NCBI GenBank assembly: GCA_000469685.2
Contig: LS997567.1
Location: forward strand, 37,573,505 to 37,637,504
From: Haemonchus contortus
Taxonomy: Eukaryota; Nematoda; Chromadorea; Rhabditida; Trichostrongylidae
DNA: 64,000 nt
Reading direction: 5' to 3'
This document shows, one piece after another, positions 50,376 to 63,300 of this stretch. The translations under genes were made by a program, and so were the position numbers. Under the pieces are notes generated by a model. That model worked only from the letters and a program-made list of their open reading frames with translations. It was not told the origin of the DNA and ran no database searches. Position 1 is the stretch's first letter. Each line of letters begins with the position of its first letter.

Positions 50376-53274
50376 GCCGTAAAAGCTACTGGATTAAAAC
50401 TGCGCAAGACTGAGGTGTCTACGGTTGTCCTGCGACTAATACGTGCTACTTTACGACTGATACTACTGAAGTAGTGATGGAAAACTAACTTGGAGGGAAT
50501 TTTCGTTACTGTTTATGAATCAGGCAATGTGAGTGGTTGAGGAGCAATAGTATAAGCCTACTTAACAAGTCTATGAAGCCAGAATGAGATAACTAGAAGA
50601 AAAGTAGCGATAAATAGCACTCATTAATGGACAATTTATGTTCCCCCACCCGCGCTCGCGAAAACTTTTGCGCTCCAAGGCTGACTCCGCCCATATACAT
50701 TTAATCTGATTATTGTGTAGTAATGTGTAGATGAGTTCATTTTCCGAAAACTTCATAACACTTTTGCTATAAACAAAAATCAATCACGTTATGCGGAAAA
50801 AACACAAAAATGCATAAAAATAGCAATCAATATGTTTCTACAACGGTGTGACAAGCGTTTGATGATCCCATTTGGAAATTACATTGCAGGTTCATTAACT
50901 GGCAGCCTCACGTCAATGACCAAGTGAGATTAGAAGCGGCATACGTGCGTCGACCGAGGTCGCATCGTTCGGCAAACCAGTTTGCATTTGACATTTGCGA
51001 TTACCTTGCTATTACTCGTCACTTTTTCTAGAGCCTTTATGTATTTATTATGGGAGCAGGCTGCACCGGTTTCTTGGTTATTATGGAAACGCTGCTACAA
51101 TTTATGCGCCTGACAGGAATCGCTGCAGTCATTTCATTTCATGGTAGCAAAATGGAGTTCAATTTATTCTACGTTCAAAGATTTACTGAAAGCACTTAAA
51201 ATATCTAACCCTCCTCTGTTTCCTCTTCGTCAGCATGATTTCTCGTTAAGCTTTGAGTTAAGCCACCTTGTGCGATCGATGGGCCCCAGGAGTTCCCTTT
51301 AGGTCGCCGCAAGCGGTGACCCATTTTCGCGCAGTGACCTCGAGGAGTCTCCTGGCCGTCTCCTGGCGCGAACAGCTCTGTACACGGAGCAATGTACGCT
51401 TAAGAAAGCAGATACCGACTCTACTTGAAAGAGCGGGTGATAATGGTTACCGAGATGAGTAGGCCGTCGCAAAACTGTTGTTAAGCACGAAGGAGAACTC
51501 ACCTTTCTATGACAAAATACAAGGAGTTGTGTAGCAGGGTGGGCTGCTTCAATATGAGCTAACTATTACGCCGCGGGAATAGTCAAATAAATATAAATAG
51601 CGGCAACACCTGCTTGAAGGTAGGTTGGCGGAGGTGAAATGTTCGATGCGAAAAAACGCTGCTCTAATGACAAAATCGCGCCATCTGACACCTTGCCCAG
51701 GTAAATGGCTGCTCACTGCACACTGCAGGTTGTCATTCGTCTAGAAAACTTTGGCTGATAACAATTCCGCCGAAGGTTCAAAGTCTAAGAAAGGGCACAT
51801 CTTCACGAAAATGTCGGGGTTCTTAACTAGCAGAAATAATAAATAAGTAAAACATTAAACGGTTTTTATTATACTACTACAATTCAAGGAATAGATCAAA
51901 ATGAATAAAGTGAATTGTGATTGATCAACGGAAAAGATTTCGTGCGGTGTTCTGAAGTGTGTCTATAGTCTGGTGGATGGGGTCTGGATTGCGCTTGATG
52001 AACAACGTGGCCCGGACGAGATTCCTTCGATGCGCCAATGGGCTACGCCGTCCGCCAAACCTGAACAGTTTTGGGAGGCTCTACCCGCATGATAAGGAGA
52101 ATTTGGTGTGGAAGGTGTCAATTCCGCAGAATTTTCGAGATAATTCATCTTACATCTGATATATTGTAAGTTGTAATAATATATTTTTCACTAATTTAAT
52201 TCAATGGGTAATTTTCTTCGAGGCGTCCCACTCCCTTTCGATATTGTCTGCGACAAATGAATAATTATACGCTTTCTCAACCACCTGCACACCACTGTGG
52301 CCAACGTGAATCATGGCATCATTGGAAATATTTAAAATAATAATCTATTTGCGCAAGATCAGCCAACCGATCTGAAAGGAACATTACTATCAGAAAGCCC
52401 AACCTCGAAAAATAGAGAAAACGCAACAGCTGAAGAAACAGGCAGCCGATTCATTTGGGCAGAATTCTAACAAGTAAAATGTGGTAGACTGAAATTGATG
52501 AAGCATGTAAAAAATAAGTAAAGTACACATTCTATGTTGTACTTCGGCTGATGGGCGGTCTGCGCGGCGGGGCAACTAGCTATCACCACCAGCGAATACA
52601 CGGTGCTGCGCGACAACTGACAAAGAGTCGGCGCGCGCTTATGGCGGATTGAACATAACTTCGCACAACCGTGGGACCTCTCTTAAAACAATACTAGACC
52701 GTTGAGACTGTTAGGTATCTAAGGATTAAATTTTTTTTAAAAAGATGTCTGAAGAGCGGTATCAACCAGGCTTTTGGGGGTTACGAAAGTGAGTGCAAAA
52801 GTGAGTGCAAGAGTTTCAGGGAGAACGTAGAACGAACTACGATTAGTGACTAACCTCCACCATTCTCCAACCTCCCCAAATTGAACAACTGGATCGGTGA
52901 CGTTTTGATGGAGGTGGTTATTGCCCACATTTAATGGCTTGCGGACTGTCACGTATTCGCTCGTCTGATCGGCACGTCATCAGAACGTGACGAAGACCGC
53001 TTCTCGAAAAACATCCTCCACGTAGTGGAGCGAACCAAAATGGAGTAATATAGCTTAATGAACGAGCAAAAGTCCTCCGAGATCCCTAATGCTGTCCCGG
53101 TAGTTGTCACCCCTTCCCCATTGGAATATCGATATTCAATATGGTGTACAGTACTTTTTCACCAAGACTTGTTGCAGATGGATGGTAGTTGGGTGGAACC
53201 CTATTCGCATAGCATCACTACAGGCCTGTTTCCACTTTAGTGGACCAAAAATCTGCCCATAATGTAGCCCAAAA
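50376..53274. other. Intergenic, no supported gene
   Basis: Short GC-rich patches (51265-51480 and 52545-52665) stand out from AT-rich surroundings and may be old element pieces. On the minus strand 52148-51963 contains LADGVAHWR, a weak echo of a PP2C-like phosphatase motif, with no splice partners. Confidence 0.4.
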
Positions 53275-53284
53275 TTACACCTTT

Positions 53285-53355
53285 GTCCCAGGTTCAATGG
53301 TAAGAGCGCTCTGCATTCTTCGATGATGAGTGTGGTTCAAGTGTATCTAGCAACC
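53285..53355 (+). repeat. SINE-like tRNA head
   Basis: An A-box-like block (ATGGTAAGAGCGCTC) near 53298-53312 and a B-box-like block (GGTTCAAGTGT) near 53334-53344 lie at tRNA spacing. No acceptor-stem pairing is seen, so a SINE head or tRNA relic is more likely than a functional tRNA. Confidence 0.4.
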
Positions 53356-53439
53356 TGTGTTGACAAATAAACATAAAGGAAGTAACGATTGGGTTGACTC
53401 TCCCCTACAGCACCCTTCTTCGTAGCCCTTGAAGGAGGT

Positions 53440-53720
53440 AAGCGGTATTGAAGGCATTAACCTTGTATGTTGAGAAAAGACAGGTATTTGTGGATGTAGA
53501 GAAAAAATGAAGGAACAGGAAACTCAAAAGAGAAGTGCACCAGTTGGGAATAGCTAGACCTACGATGTACAATGGAGGTAACTGCTGATGAAGACGTGAC
53601 ATAAATGGTGAAACGTGATATTTAACAACTTCAAGAGGTTCGTTATCAATTTACCACCCTCCTTTTTCTGAGACAAGATGGTTCGCGACGGCTTCCACTT
53701 TGAGACCACTGGGAAGCGGG
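53440..53720 (+). repeat. Direct repeat family, copy A
   Basis: This segment aligns in the same orientation with 54255-54565. Shared blocks include GAGAAAAAATGAAGGA, AATAGCTAGACCTA, GACGTGACATAAATGGT and TTTTTCTGAGACAAGATGG. Copy A runs straight into CpG-rich repeat copy 2, so the two may be parts of one larger element. Confidence 0.75.
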
Positions 53721-53726
53721 GTGTTG

Positions 53727-53985
53727 GTGCGTAGGAACGAAATGGTCGCGTCGCGGCGAGAGGGGCGTCGCGCGCGAAGGAATGTAGCAGGATGCAGCAG
53801 TAGGTAAAAAATACAAGAACAAAAGTACTAATAGTAGAATTATGCATAAAATAATGATCGCATATCGATTGAGCTGTATGGAGAACGCTAGAGCTGTAAT
53901 AACGGCGAATGAGTGGTCCGCGACAGCCGCGTGCGGCAAATCGACTACCTAAAACCGTTTCTAACGCCCGTCTCCCCTGGGAAGC
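53727..53985 (+). repeat. CpG-rich dispersed repeat, copy 2
   Basis: Second copy of the repeat found at 41564-41812, same orientation, with small indels. It begins within a few bases of the end of direct-repeat copy A. Confidence 0.75.
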
Positions 53986-54254
53986 GCAAATTGCGTAAGA
54001 GAACTTTACTGTTACGTATGTATCTCTTTACATCGAGCCTAAGCGTATGACAAAGATCTGTGGATTTCCCACGGTTCTCTGGAGTGTTCTTCTAAATATT
54101 CCCAAAAACCAACTGATATAACGATCTATCACGACCTATCAAGAGTAGGGGAATCAGTTTGGAGTTTCGTAGTTGAGGGTGACTCGATTTTACATGACAA
54201 CCTTTGGTGACAAAGAAACATGAAAGAAGCTATAGTCATAGCTCAAAAACCATA

Positions 54255-54565
54255 AAGCTCATAAACGAGGTCGCTTTCAGAGCCACAAGGCCCATATTCT
54301 GAGGAAAAAGGTATTTTTGGGTGGAGAGAAAAAATGAAGGAGCAGAACACTCGAAAGAGAATTGTACCAGTTGCAATAGCTAGACCTATGATGTACAATA
54401 GAAGTAACTGCTGATTGAAGACGTGACATAAATGGTAAAACGTGATTTTCAGCAATTCCGAGAAGTTGCAGTGGTTCAACTGTGCCTATCGTTATCAGTT
54501 CGCCACCCTTCTTTTTCTGAGACAAGATGGTTCATGACGATTTCCACTCTGAGACCAGTGGACAG
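54255..54565 (+). repeat. Direct repeat family, copy B
   Basis: Second copy of the 53440-53720 repeat, about 815 bp downstream. It contains a 25-30 bp insertion before the TTTTTCTGAGACAAGATGG block and is not followed by the CpG-rich repeat. Confidence 0.75.
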
Positions 54566-56427
54566 CATAGAAGTCGGAAGAAAACCTTCTGTTACATATT
54601 TATTTATTTTTTATTTATTCACTCCCAGAGTGCACCGCAAATGGTAATAATCGGGGAGTAGGACCAAATCTAGTCCAAAACAAGCTGAATTAGGACCAAG
54701 TCAACGATATCAGTCAGCTGTATGAGGAATGAAGAGATAGTAGAGATGAGATGAATATAGCCCTATTGTAGTACTGTGCTGGCAACTAACACCACAAAAC
54801 CAATAAGCCAGTATCCATACAAGTTGACCATGGGGCCTTATTCCAATAGGATTCACAGGGCCTAAAAGAACCTAAAGCCCTCGGCAAAGACCTGTGGATT
54901 TCCCTTATCCTCTTATCCACCATCGTGTTGTCGAAGAACCAGGTACATAGGTCTGAGATTCAACACGATCCATGCTTTGCCCTGAGACATTACTAGTCGG
55001 CTGATCAGTTTTCATGGGTGTTGGTAATACTAAAAAGTAGCTTAGGAGATATTGTCACCGAGGAATGTTCAAGGAAGTAGTACTGGGAGCAGATATAAAG
55101 GAGAATACCACATATTAAATGTCATACACTTCATATGCGATCGAAATGTTGATAACCACGGGACAGCAATCTCGTTTTTCATCTTCATTCATGAATAAAC
55201 TGAAAAAAACAATTCACAAAGACATGATATATGATTATAGGGGTTCAACAATAAAAGCATGGCTTTCGAGTAGTGCTTCAACGGCGAAGAAAGCAAAAAA
55301 GAAGACAAGAAAGTGGGAAAGTTAGGCCATCCACTTGCCAGTCGACTTCCAGCGTTGAACGAGGTAGTTAAGAATGAACTTTATTCGCACCCTCTCACCG
55401 TGACGGCCTTCGATCGTGTTTTATGTAGCCAAGTGGCTTTTTTTCGATGTAATTCAATTTATCTGAGGTACAGTCACGAGAAAAGCAATCAGTCACAAAC
55501 ACATACCGCGTAGGTACCTTGGCGTCTCCATAAAACTGGGGAGACTGGCGATTAAGACATGGCTGTTTCATTTCCAAGCTAGTGCCGGCTAATTGTCTCA
55601 AAACTCGTTGGTTCCTGCCCTTCCCGTAACTATTTGAAGCAGTAGCTACCTGTCCCTATTTAAATTAACTCCATCTTGCTGAGTGGGACGAGAAAGAGGG
55701 AATTTCGGTCAGTAGGCAATGAAGCGAGAGGATACGCCGCGACTACTACATCCCGCCTGCACCATCCTTTAAGTGATCGATGAACTGCCACAGAAAGGAT
55801 TCCTTTTTTAGGTTTGTTGCAACTTTTCGTTTGTTATTTGGGATATACAGCGTGAGGACATGACTACTTCAGACCTACGACTTTCTCTGCGCCATATATT
55901 GGCTGTCTATAAGAATTCTCCTCAAATACGGGCTATAGTCCTATCCGAGGCCGAATTTTCGCCCCTGACTAGCCATACTTTTGGGTATTCTTCTCAACCA
56001 TATGGATGAAACATCAAAATCCCTCAGTAAGATACCCTTTGAAATGGCATATGTTCATGCTAGTTCATGCTGAGAAGAATTGAGCAAAATTCTCGAGAAA
56101 TCGGACTCCTAAGGTTGTGAGGGGAACTTGGATCAGCAATTATTTTTCTTTATAAAAATTATCGAAGAAGTCTTCGAACTGTCAATCAGAAAGATTGCGA
56201 GTATAATATGGAACTTTCTGAGAGTGAAAGATAAGAATAACCACGGAAAAACTTCCTGATAACGAGAGGCATCGACCGATTTTTTTATGCGTTGGACATT
56301 CGTTTTCCCACGGGGATAAGAGTTATTTTCTTAAGTTTGGGAATTCTTAGAAACGACACAATTGAGAAGTAGGCAGCTCTTTTTTCTTTATTATTCACGA
56401 TTCATCAGACTCTCCTGTCATTTTCAG
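54566..56427. other. Intergenic, nothing assignable
   Basis: A T/A-rich simple stretch lies at 54598-54620. The plus frame 55119-55325 ends in a lysine-rich tail (KKAKKKTRK) but has no splice context or recognisable domain. I see nothing else. Confidence 0.45.
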
Positions 56428-57183
56428 AGTTGACAGCAGCGCTAGGCAGCATTTAGTTCGAAACCGGATGTACGATGAGCAACTGCATCACAAGTCCTTA
56501 GAAAAGAGCAGATGGGTGTTGAACGTGATCTACCCAGATAAAATGTGGATCAATACACATCGAAGGAACAACGAGACAACCAGCAATACGACTCGCTGAA
56601 CACCAAGTTGGTATGATGAGTGGCAAACTTACGGCAGTGCTTGGTTACCATCAAATGAAAGAGCACAACGGCAATAATTTTCAGGCAAAATGTACGATTC
56701 AAACGAGAAGGACGAAAACTTCAACAGAAAAAGCTATGGTTCTGATATTTTCATTTTTTTTTCTTTTCACTTTGTTTAATTTTTTACTTCAACATACTGA
56801 TATTTGAATACTTCAGTCTTATAAATACTAAAGTCGAGTATGAGAAACTGCTGTTTGAAGCAGCAACAAAATTTGGAGAAGCGATGCTCGACGTTCTTCG
56901 GAAAATTTCCTGATTCAGAGTGTTGCGGAGAAAGAATGGATTGATAGGGGGCCTAACGAGCAGTCTGGAATCCCTTAAATTAGACTATAAGGGGATCAGC
57001 GCTGTTTGATGCAAGTGCACAGCAAAATTAGACGAACCTTAGCGATCCAGATGGAAATAAGCTGGACTTCCTTTGGAAAATTTCCTGTTTCAGATTCTAA
57101 CAGACACAGAGCGTGCTTGTAAAATCTTTTGGGAAGAAGATCCCGAGATAAAGGAGCTTTATGGGAGATCCCTTTCCCGGTGA
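56428..57183 (+). CDS. Cluster of exon-like segments, unknown gene
   Basis: Four plus-strand segments follow good acceptors and read like protein. 56428-56599 (after TTTTCAG) contains RQHLVRNRMYDEQLHHK and ends in TGA. 56685-56738 (after ATTTTCAG) and 56817-56913 (after ACTTCAG) join in phase, giving KLCLINTKVEYEKLLFEAA followed by KFGEAMLDVLRKIS and a stop. 57094-57183 (after TGTTTCAG) reads ILTDTERACKIFWEEDPEIK and ends in TGA. An internal duplication (GAAAATTTCCTG.TTCAG) recurs at 56901 and 57075. Donors for the first and third segments are missing, so no full model can be drawn. It may be a decayed gene copy or a gene with unusual splicing. The family is not recognised. Confidence 0.35.
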
Positions 57184-58451
57184 CGATCTGTGAGTTGAAA
57201 ACATAATGTGTTCCTTGTTATTATCATAAATATAGAAGGACAGAAGAAAGTCTCATTCACTATTGATCGCGCCTGTGGGTGGTAGCGGAATCTTTCGCGT
57301 CAACGACGAAGTTCAACATAGTGGGTGGGCCTTCCAAGACGTGGGAGCTTTTCCGAGTACGTCCAAGCACGTCGTCGGAACTGCTAACGTGAATGAACCT
57401 CAAGCTGAATGACATTCTGATCTCGAACTGCGTTTGAGTCTCAGAAAGCACGATTAATTCGGGACGTAAGTCATTGAAAGAAATTGAAGCAAGTAATTGA
57501 ATATGTCTTTGTACATCTAAAAAACAGAAAATATTAACATTACGAGTTCATCTTACTGATTAAAGTACATTAATTGATCCAACTCAGAGAAAAGCATGTT
57601 CCGAGGGTAAGTACAATCATCATATTAGGAAGACGGCTTCCATGTGAGTCTTCTCTTACTAGGTTGTGCCCACCAAATACTGTTTTGGTGGTAAAATTCT
57701 GAGGGGTAAAATGCAGACTTGAACAAGTAGGGGAAAATGCAGGGAGGAAGTGACTCACAATTAACTTATCAGGATAGGATGTTGATAAGGGTATCTTTTG
57801 GTAGGAGAAAATGACTAAAAGCGAAGCTACTGACTGAAATAAAAGGTTAAATACTGAGTTATTATCAATAATAATTATTATTGAATACGAGAATCCGTGA
57901 GCCATGAAACGTGCCCAGAAGGGCTGCACTTCTGCGCGTCTGCGGCGCGAGCGAGATCTGAATCACAAAATGACCTTAGCAACAGCGAGACAGCTAATTC
58001 CTTGAATACGACACGTCATTAACGAGTAGAAATTAGAAATTTCATTAAGGTCTGAAAAAATTAATTTGTATGTGAAATACAAGTATGCAACTAAGTAACA
58101 GTGCATTTTCTGAGTACTCCGAACATTTGTCTCAGAAGTTAATTACCTGCTTTTCGGGGTGATTCATAATTATAGACCGAAAACCTGATTATTTCAGTAT
58201 GAATGTGTAACTGCTGAAGCTCTCTTTGTAAAAAAAAACGATTATATTTCTTTTTTCCCTAAACAAGGTGTACAAGTTTTTTCTACGTTCTGTTGAAGAA
58301 GAGTGCAGAAAGGCTACAATTAACTCCTATTCCAATAAAAAGAACTAAAGCGTCTGGAATTTGCCTTATTTCTCGGAGCGCAAGTTCTCATGACTTTCAC
58401 GGGAACGCCTCTCTTTGACATTTTACTGAACATAATTATTTCTTTTGAAAG
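57184..58451. other. Intergenic, nothing assignable
   Basis: Open frames on the minus strand (57260-57451, 57570-57929) show no motif or splice support. A short CpG-rich patch lies at 57930-57955. Confidence 0.45.
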
Positions 58452-60320
58452 AGGACAGTCAACTCGAAAAAAACCTGTCCCCTTGTGACATTCAACTGCC
58501 ATTCAATTCGCATGTAATGAGGTTAGTTTTTTTCAATGTCACAAAACGAAACCAGTAGCAATCGAAAGAATTTGATGAGTCAGAACTACGTTTTTCCGCT
58601 TGTACAGTTCTGAATTAATGGTTCTCTGCAGTTTTGTCACCAGATTTTGGCAGAAACCAGTGAAACCGCAAGTATTTCGTAAGTATTACTCTAGGATAGA
58701 TGCTAGACTTTCAAAATATTGGGTTGGAAACTGAGTAATTGCATTTATTCGAGTGAAAGAAAATTTCTTTTTCTCATATGAATAAGGTTTAGTCACTTAT
58801 ATACAACATAGAATATTCAAGGAGCTGATCCATGGATGCCAACAATTTGAAAGGCAGATAGTCACCCTTTAAGATATATTTGTGGAAAAAAGGCTTCTAA
58901 TGTCATCATATGTTATCTCTATCAAAAGCTAAAGTAATTCTACAGAACAAAAATTTTCAAACACCATCCAGTTTTGTATCAATGGTTGCAGTCAGGTAAA
59001 CAGAATTTGAAAAACTCGAAAAAAAAACTTGTCACCTTTGTGGCACTCAAATGCCATTCAAATCGCGTGCACTGAGGTTAGTTTTTTTCGATGTCATGAA
59101 ACAAAACCAGTAGCAATTCCAAGAATTTGATGAGTCACAACTACGTTTTTCTGCCTGTGTGTACAGTTCTGAATCTATCGGTACTCTGAATTTTTGCTAC
59201 AAGATTTTGACAGTAACCAGTGAACCGCAAAGTGTTTGGTATATATTACTCGAGGATAGATGCTAGACTTTGAAATGTCAGGTTGGCAACTAAGTAATTG
59301 CATTTATTTGAGTAAACAACACAATTTCCCTTTCTTACATGAAAAGGAATGTTTAGCCACTCATATATGACCATAAAATACTCGAAGAGCTGATCCATCT
59401 ATATGAACAGTTCGAAAAACAAATGATACCATCCAGGTGTATTACTGAACAACTTAGAAAAATATAGAATTATTAAGTTGTCTACGTTTCTAATATCATC
59501 AGATGCTATAACTATTAAAAAATACCCACTTAGTCTTGTACCGAAGGTTGCAGTTAGGTAAACAGATTTCTAAAAACTCTAAAAAATCTGTCCTCTTTGA
59601 ATTTTGAAATATCAGGTTGGCAACTAAGTAATTGCATTTATTTGAGTAAACAACACAATTCCTTTTTTCTTACATGAGAAGGAATGTTTACTTACTTATA
59701 TGAAACCGTCAAATACCCGAAGAGCACATTCCCGGTTGTCAACAATTTGAAAGACGAATAATTTCTGTAAAGTTAAATGTCTCAGTACTCAGTTGTCTAC
59801 GTTCCTAATACATACCTTCAGATGTTCTCATTAGTAAAAAATGAAGTAGTTCTACAGAACACAGAGAAACTTTAAGCACCACTCAGTTCTGTATCTATGG
59901 ATGCAGTCAGGTAAACAGAATTTGAAAAACTCAAAAAAATCAGTCCGCTTTGCGATACTCAGCTGCCATACAAATCGCATGTACTGAGTTAAGTTTTTCT
60001 TATTGTCATAGAGCGAAACCAGTAGCAAATCAAAGGATTTTATGAATCACAACCACGCCTTTCTGCCTGCGCTGTTCATGAATCTAAGGGTCTCCTAATT
60101 TTTTTTCCATAGGACTATGTCAATACAGAAACCGCAAGATACTTGGAAAGTGTTACTCGGGTAGAAATGTTTGGTTCTTGAAATAATAGGCTGACTACTA
60201 AGTAACTGCAACACAACCTAGGAGATAGCATCAGGCAGGACGTCATCACTATTAAAAATGAAAGTAAATCGAAAAAATCGAAAAAAATTCTAAAACACCA
60301 CTCAAATATGTACTAATAGT
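58452..60320 (+). repeat. Imperfect tandem array, ~555-bp unit, four copies
   Basis: Copy starts lie near 58452, 59004, 59565 and 59920. Copies 1 and 2 are nearly full length (552 and 561 bp). Copy 3 lacks about 200 bp and copy 4 is also shortened. Shared blocks include AACCAGTAGCAA, GGATAGATGCTAGACTTT, AAGTAATTGCATTTATT and CAGGTAAACAGAATTTG. No open frame is conserved across units. This looks like a young, diverging satellite or a serially duplicated element. Confidence 0.85.
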
Positions 60321-63300
60321 AGGTAAACAGGATTTGAAGCTAGTTGTTGGCAGCAGGGCGAGCAAAGGATAAGTAAAAGCTAAAGCCGTAAATAAAAACG
60401 AACTGGTATCATTGATATTGGCATTATCACTAGTGTAATTTTGTTTATTTCATTTTACAGTGTTGCTACCTGACAAATGTTAACATGTAATAAATATAGC
60501 ATAATATGACATAATACATTCGATGAAAACCAATCAATGAAGTCCGTTATGTGAGAAAAGGGCAACAGAAAGTTTAAACGACCGAACACTTGTTCCGGAA
60601 TCCAAATCGACTCGTTTGGAATGCAAAAAGGATTTAGCGAAGCAGTCGCTAGTAACAAGTACCGCTGTACCAAGCCCCTCAAAACAAGTACGGCCAATCA
60701 CAATGAAGTTGCTAATGGTGCATCAGCCAGTTACATCAGCACAGTGGTGGCCCTCCTCACGATTACGTTCGAACCAACAGGGAGAATTTCTCAGGTGTTC
60801 TCTATGTGGACATGAAAATGGCTAGTGTCAACACACAGACCAGGATTTTCACCAAACTTTTTTTTGACTGAGATTTCTTTTTAATTAATAAGTTATTAAC
60901 TGATTCTTAGGAATTGTAAGTGGGAGACGGTAAGTGATTGTTGTGTGGAAGAATCATTGAAGTCGGACTAGAGATAGCCAGAGCCTTAGCGTGCATTCGA
61001 GCAGAGCCGTCTGACGATTCCTGAATGTTACTTGTTATTCTTCCTAAAATTTAAGATTGAAGAGGGTTTTCGAAACTCTAATCTCTATCTTCAATATCGA
61101 GCTTTGGACATTACATGGCTTTCTCAGAAAGTTACATACAGTCAGTTGCAGTACAAAAAACATCTTAACAAAAGAGAAACGCTAGGGAATGGACCTGCCG
61201 GCGAGGAGCTCAAACAGAAAATGGGCAAGGATCTTCTCCGAGGCTACGTTATCATACATCCAGTCTCAAGATGTGGTAACCAAAAGGTGTGAGCCCTGTG
61301 AAACCTATGAGCGATGGGTTTTGATCAGTCCCGCATGCATGTCCATCAGGTGCGAGTGTTTACAGGACGCTCCCTACGTCGCTAATCCCCATGGATTGTT
61401 CTGCTTGCACAGCAATGCCCGATTTCCACTGGTCCAAAACATGATAGCTACTGAAAATCGCACAAACCAACCTACCGCACTAAACCTACCGCATCCAACC
61501 TTGACAACTGCTATCGAGTGTGGGATATTGTTGCCCACCTGGCGGGCTGAATAAATGTTTACACTGATTTACTTCCAGCACCCTCAGTTTTAGCACCACA
61601 GTCAATCATTTAGTAATAACATAGAGTACGAAACATTCATTCAATCTAATTTTCCAATGTTTTACTAGTTTATCCAGCTAAAATATAATTAACTCGGAGG
61701 CGCAGCGTAGTCTACAAGGTTTGTACATAGAAAATAAATTGTGTGAACGGTTCCGTGAAGTGTGGATCAAGGCAAGAAATAATATCACTTATTATCACAG
61801 TTTTTTCATGGAAAGTGTGGAGGAATCGTTGAGTTTGAAATAATTTAAATGCCTAGTATTTTCCAATCCAAAACTAGTTGTAGAGTCATTACAGGGTTTT
61901 ACGCTGTCGGGTTTTACGCCAAGATCTCAAAATAAAATAGTCTTCAGAAAAAGATTAGAAAATCATCGTCATCCTAATGCAATTGGTGTTGAATGTTTTA
62001 AAACAATAAATGAACTTATAATATATGCAGATCGTAGATAATGGAGCCTTTAAGGAAATGAATTTTTGTCTGGAAAGAAACCGAGTATTCTGAAAATGAT
62101 GAAGGCTACGACCAAGTTGAGAGAGGACAGAAGGAACTGAGGATCAAAGTTTACAAAAGTTTAAGAAGGAGGCCTGAATAGAAGTTTGCGTTCGATTGGA
62201 GGATGCAATGGGCTCCGCCCATGCACTCACTCACTGTGGCAACTGCTTTCAAGTCTAGCAGTAGGAACAGGAGTAAAGAGGAAAGATCCCTATAATCCTA
62301 CCACCATGCTGGTCTTACCGTTACTGGTAGTGGTGTTCGGGTCTTCTTTAAAATTTATTTGAGATGGTAGCATTCAAATTTTCCTTGCCTTTGGCTAAGT
62401 AGAGAGAAATCGGGCAGATTGAGGTTTTCGTTGCCTTGTAGCCGAGCATTATCAAATGGTGAACCACCTTTACTGTTTGGTAGAAGCATTCAAAAAAATC
62501 TCTTACTCCTCATCTGCTTTCTGGACACAAAAAATATTATTTGACCTGGAAATTGGTTCGACAAAAAACTTGATGTGGATTGGTAGTGTGAGAAGTAGTG
62601 CCTCAGATAATAAAGGGGTTCGAATCTGATCAGAAGTTACCTACGAACAGTGATAATTTTTAGATTCCAAGTACCCCCAGTTTGCTGAAGCAATTAGGAA
62701 ACAGAAGAATCTTGTGCTGGAGGGGCTTAGGATTCTTACCTTTGGAGTTTTTCAGAAGAGGGTTAGAGCAGTCTCAAATCCTGATCACATTTACCTTTTT
62801 TTGAGTTGTGTTTCCTGGTGAGTGGCCTACTCACTGTGCGTATCAGGGCCGTTGGTTTCTCTGAATCAGATTGCAGATAATCCAGATGATCCAGCTCGGA
62901 GTGTGGTGCTCCACTGAGCGAAATGTTTTATGGCCCCATGTTCTCATAGCTGAGCAGTTTTTATGTGTTGTGACCAGCGGTGCTGAGTAAACAAATTCAG
63001 TAATGCTCCCCATCGCTGCTCCCTTGTTTTTTAGGAATTACTTCTGTTAAAATGGTTGGTCCCAGGATATTTAGAGTATTATTTGTCCTACAGAATTGTT
63101 GTGTACAAAATACAGTGCCCAGTCAACGGGGGCCTATCAGCGCTAACGTTGGGGCATGGTGATGGCGTTGTTTAGCAGCTTATCCATCTGGTTGTATCTG
63201 ATCAAGAGCTGCATCTGCATATCCCAATAGCCTGTAAGATGGAGTTCAGCAAAGTATTGAAACCGGTTTTCTGCAAAATTCAAAACGAAGTGTGGCAAGG

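Noticed and set aside
51963..52148. PP2C/PPTC7-like phosphatase fragment (LADGVAHWR)
   Set aside because: Only a nine-residue echo of the motif, no metal-binding context upstream, and competing open frames on the other strand.
61032..61554. Two overlapping plus-strand ORFs as a retroelement
   Set aside because: No reverse transcriptase or endonuclease motif is visible and neither frame continues.
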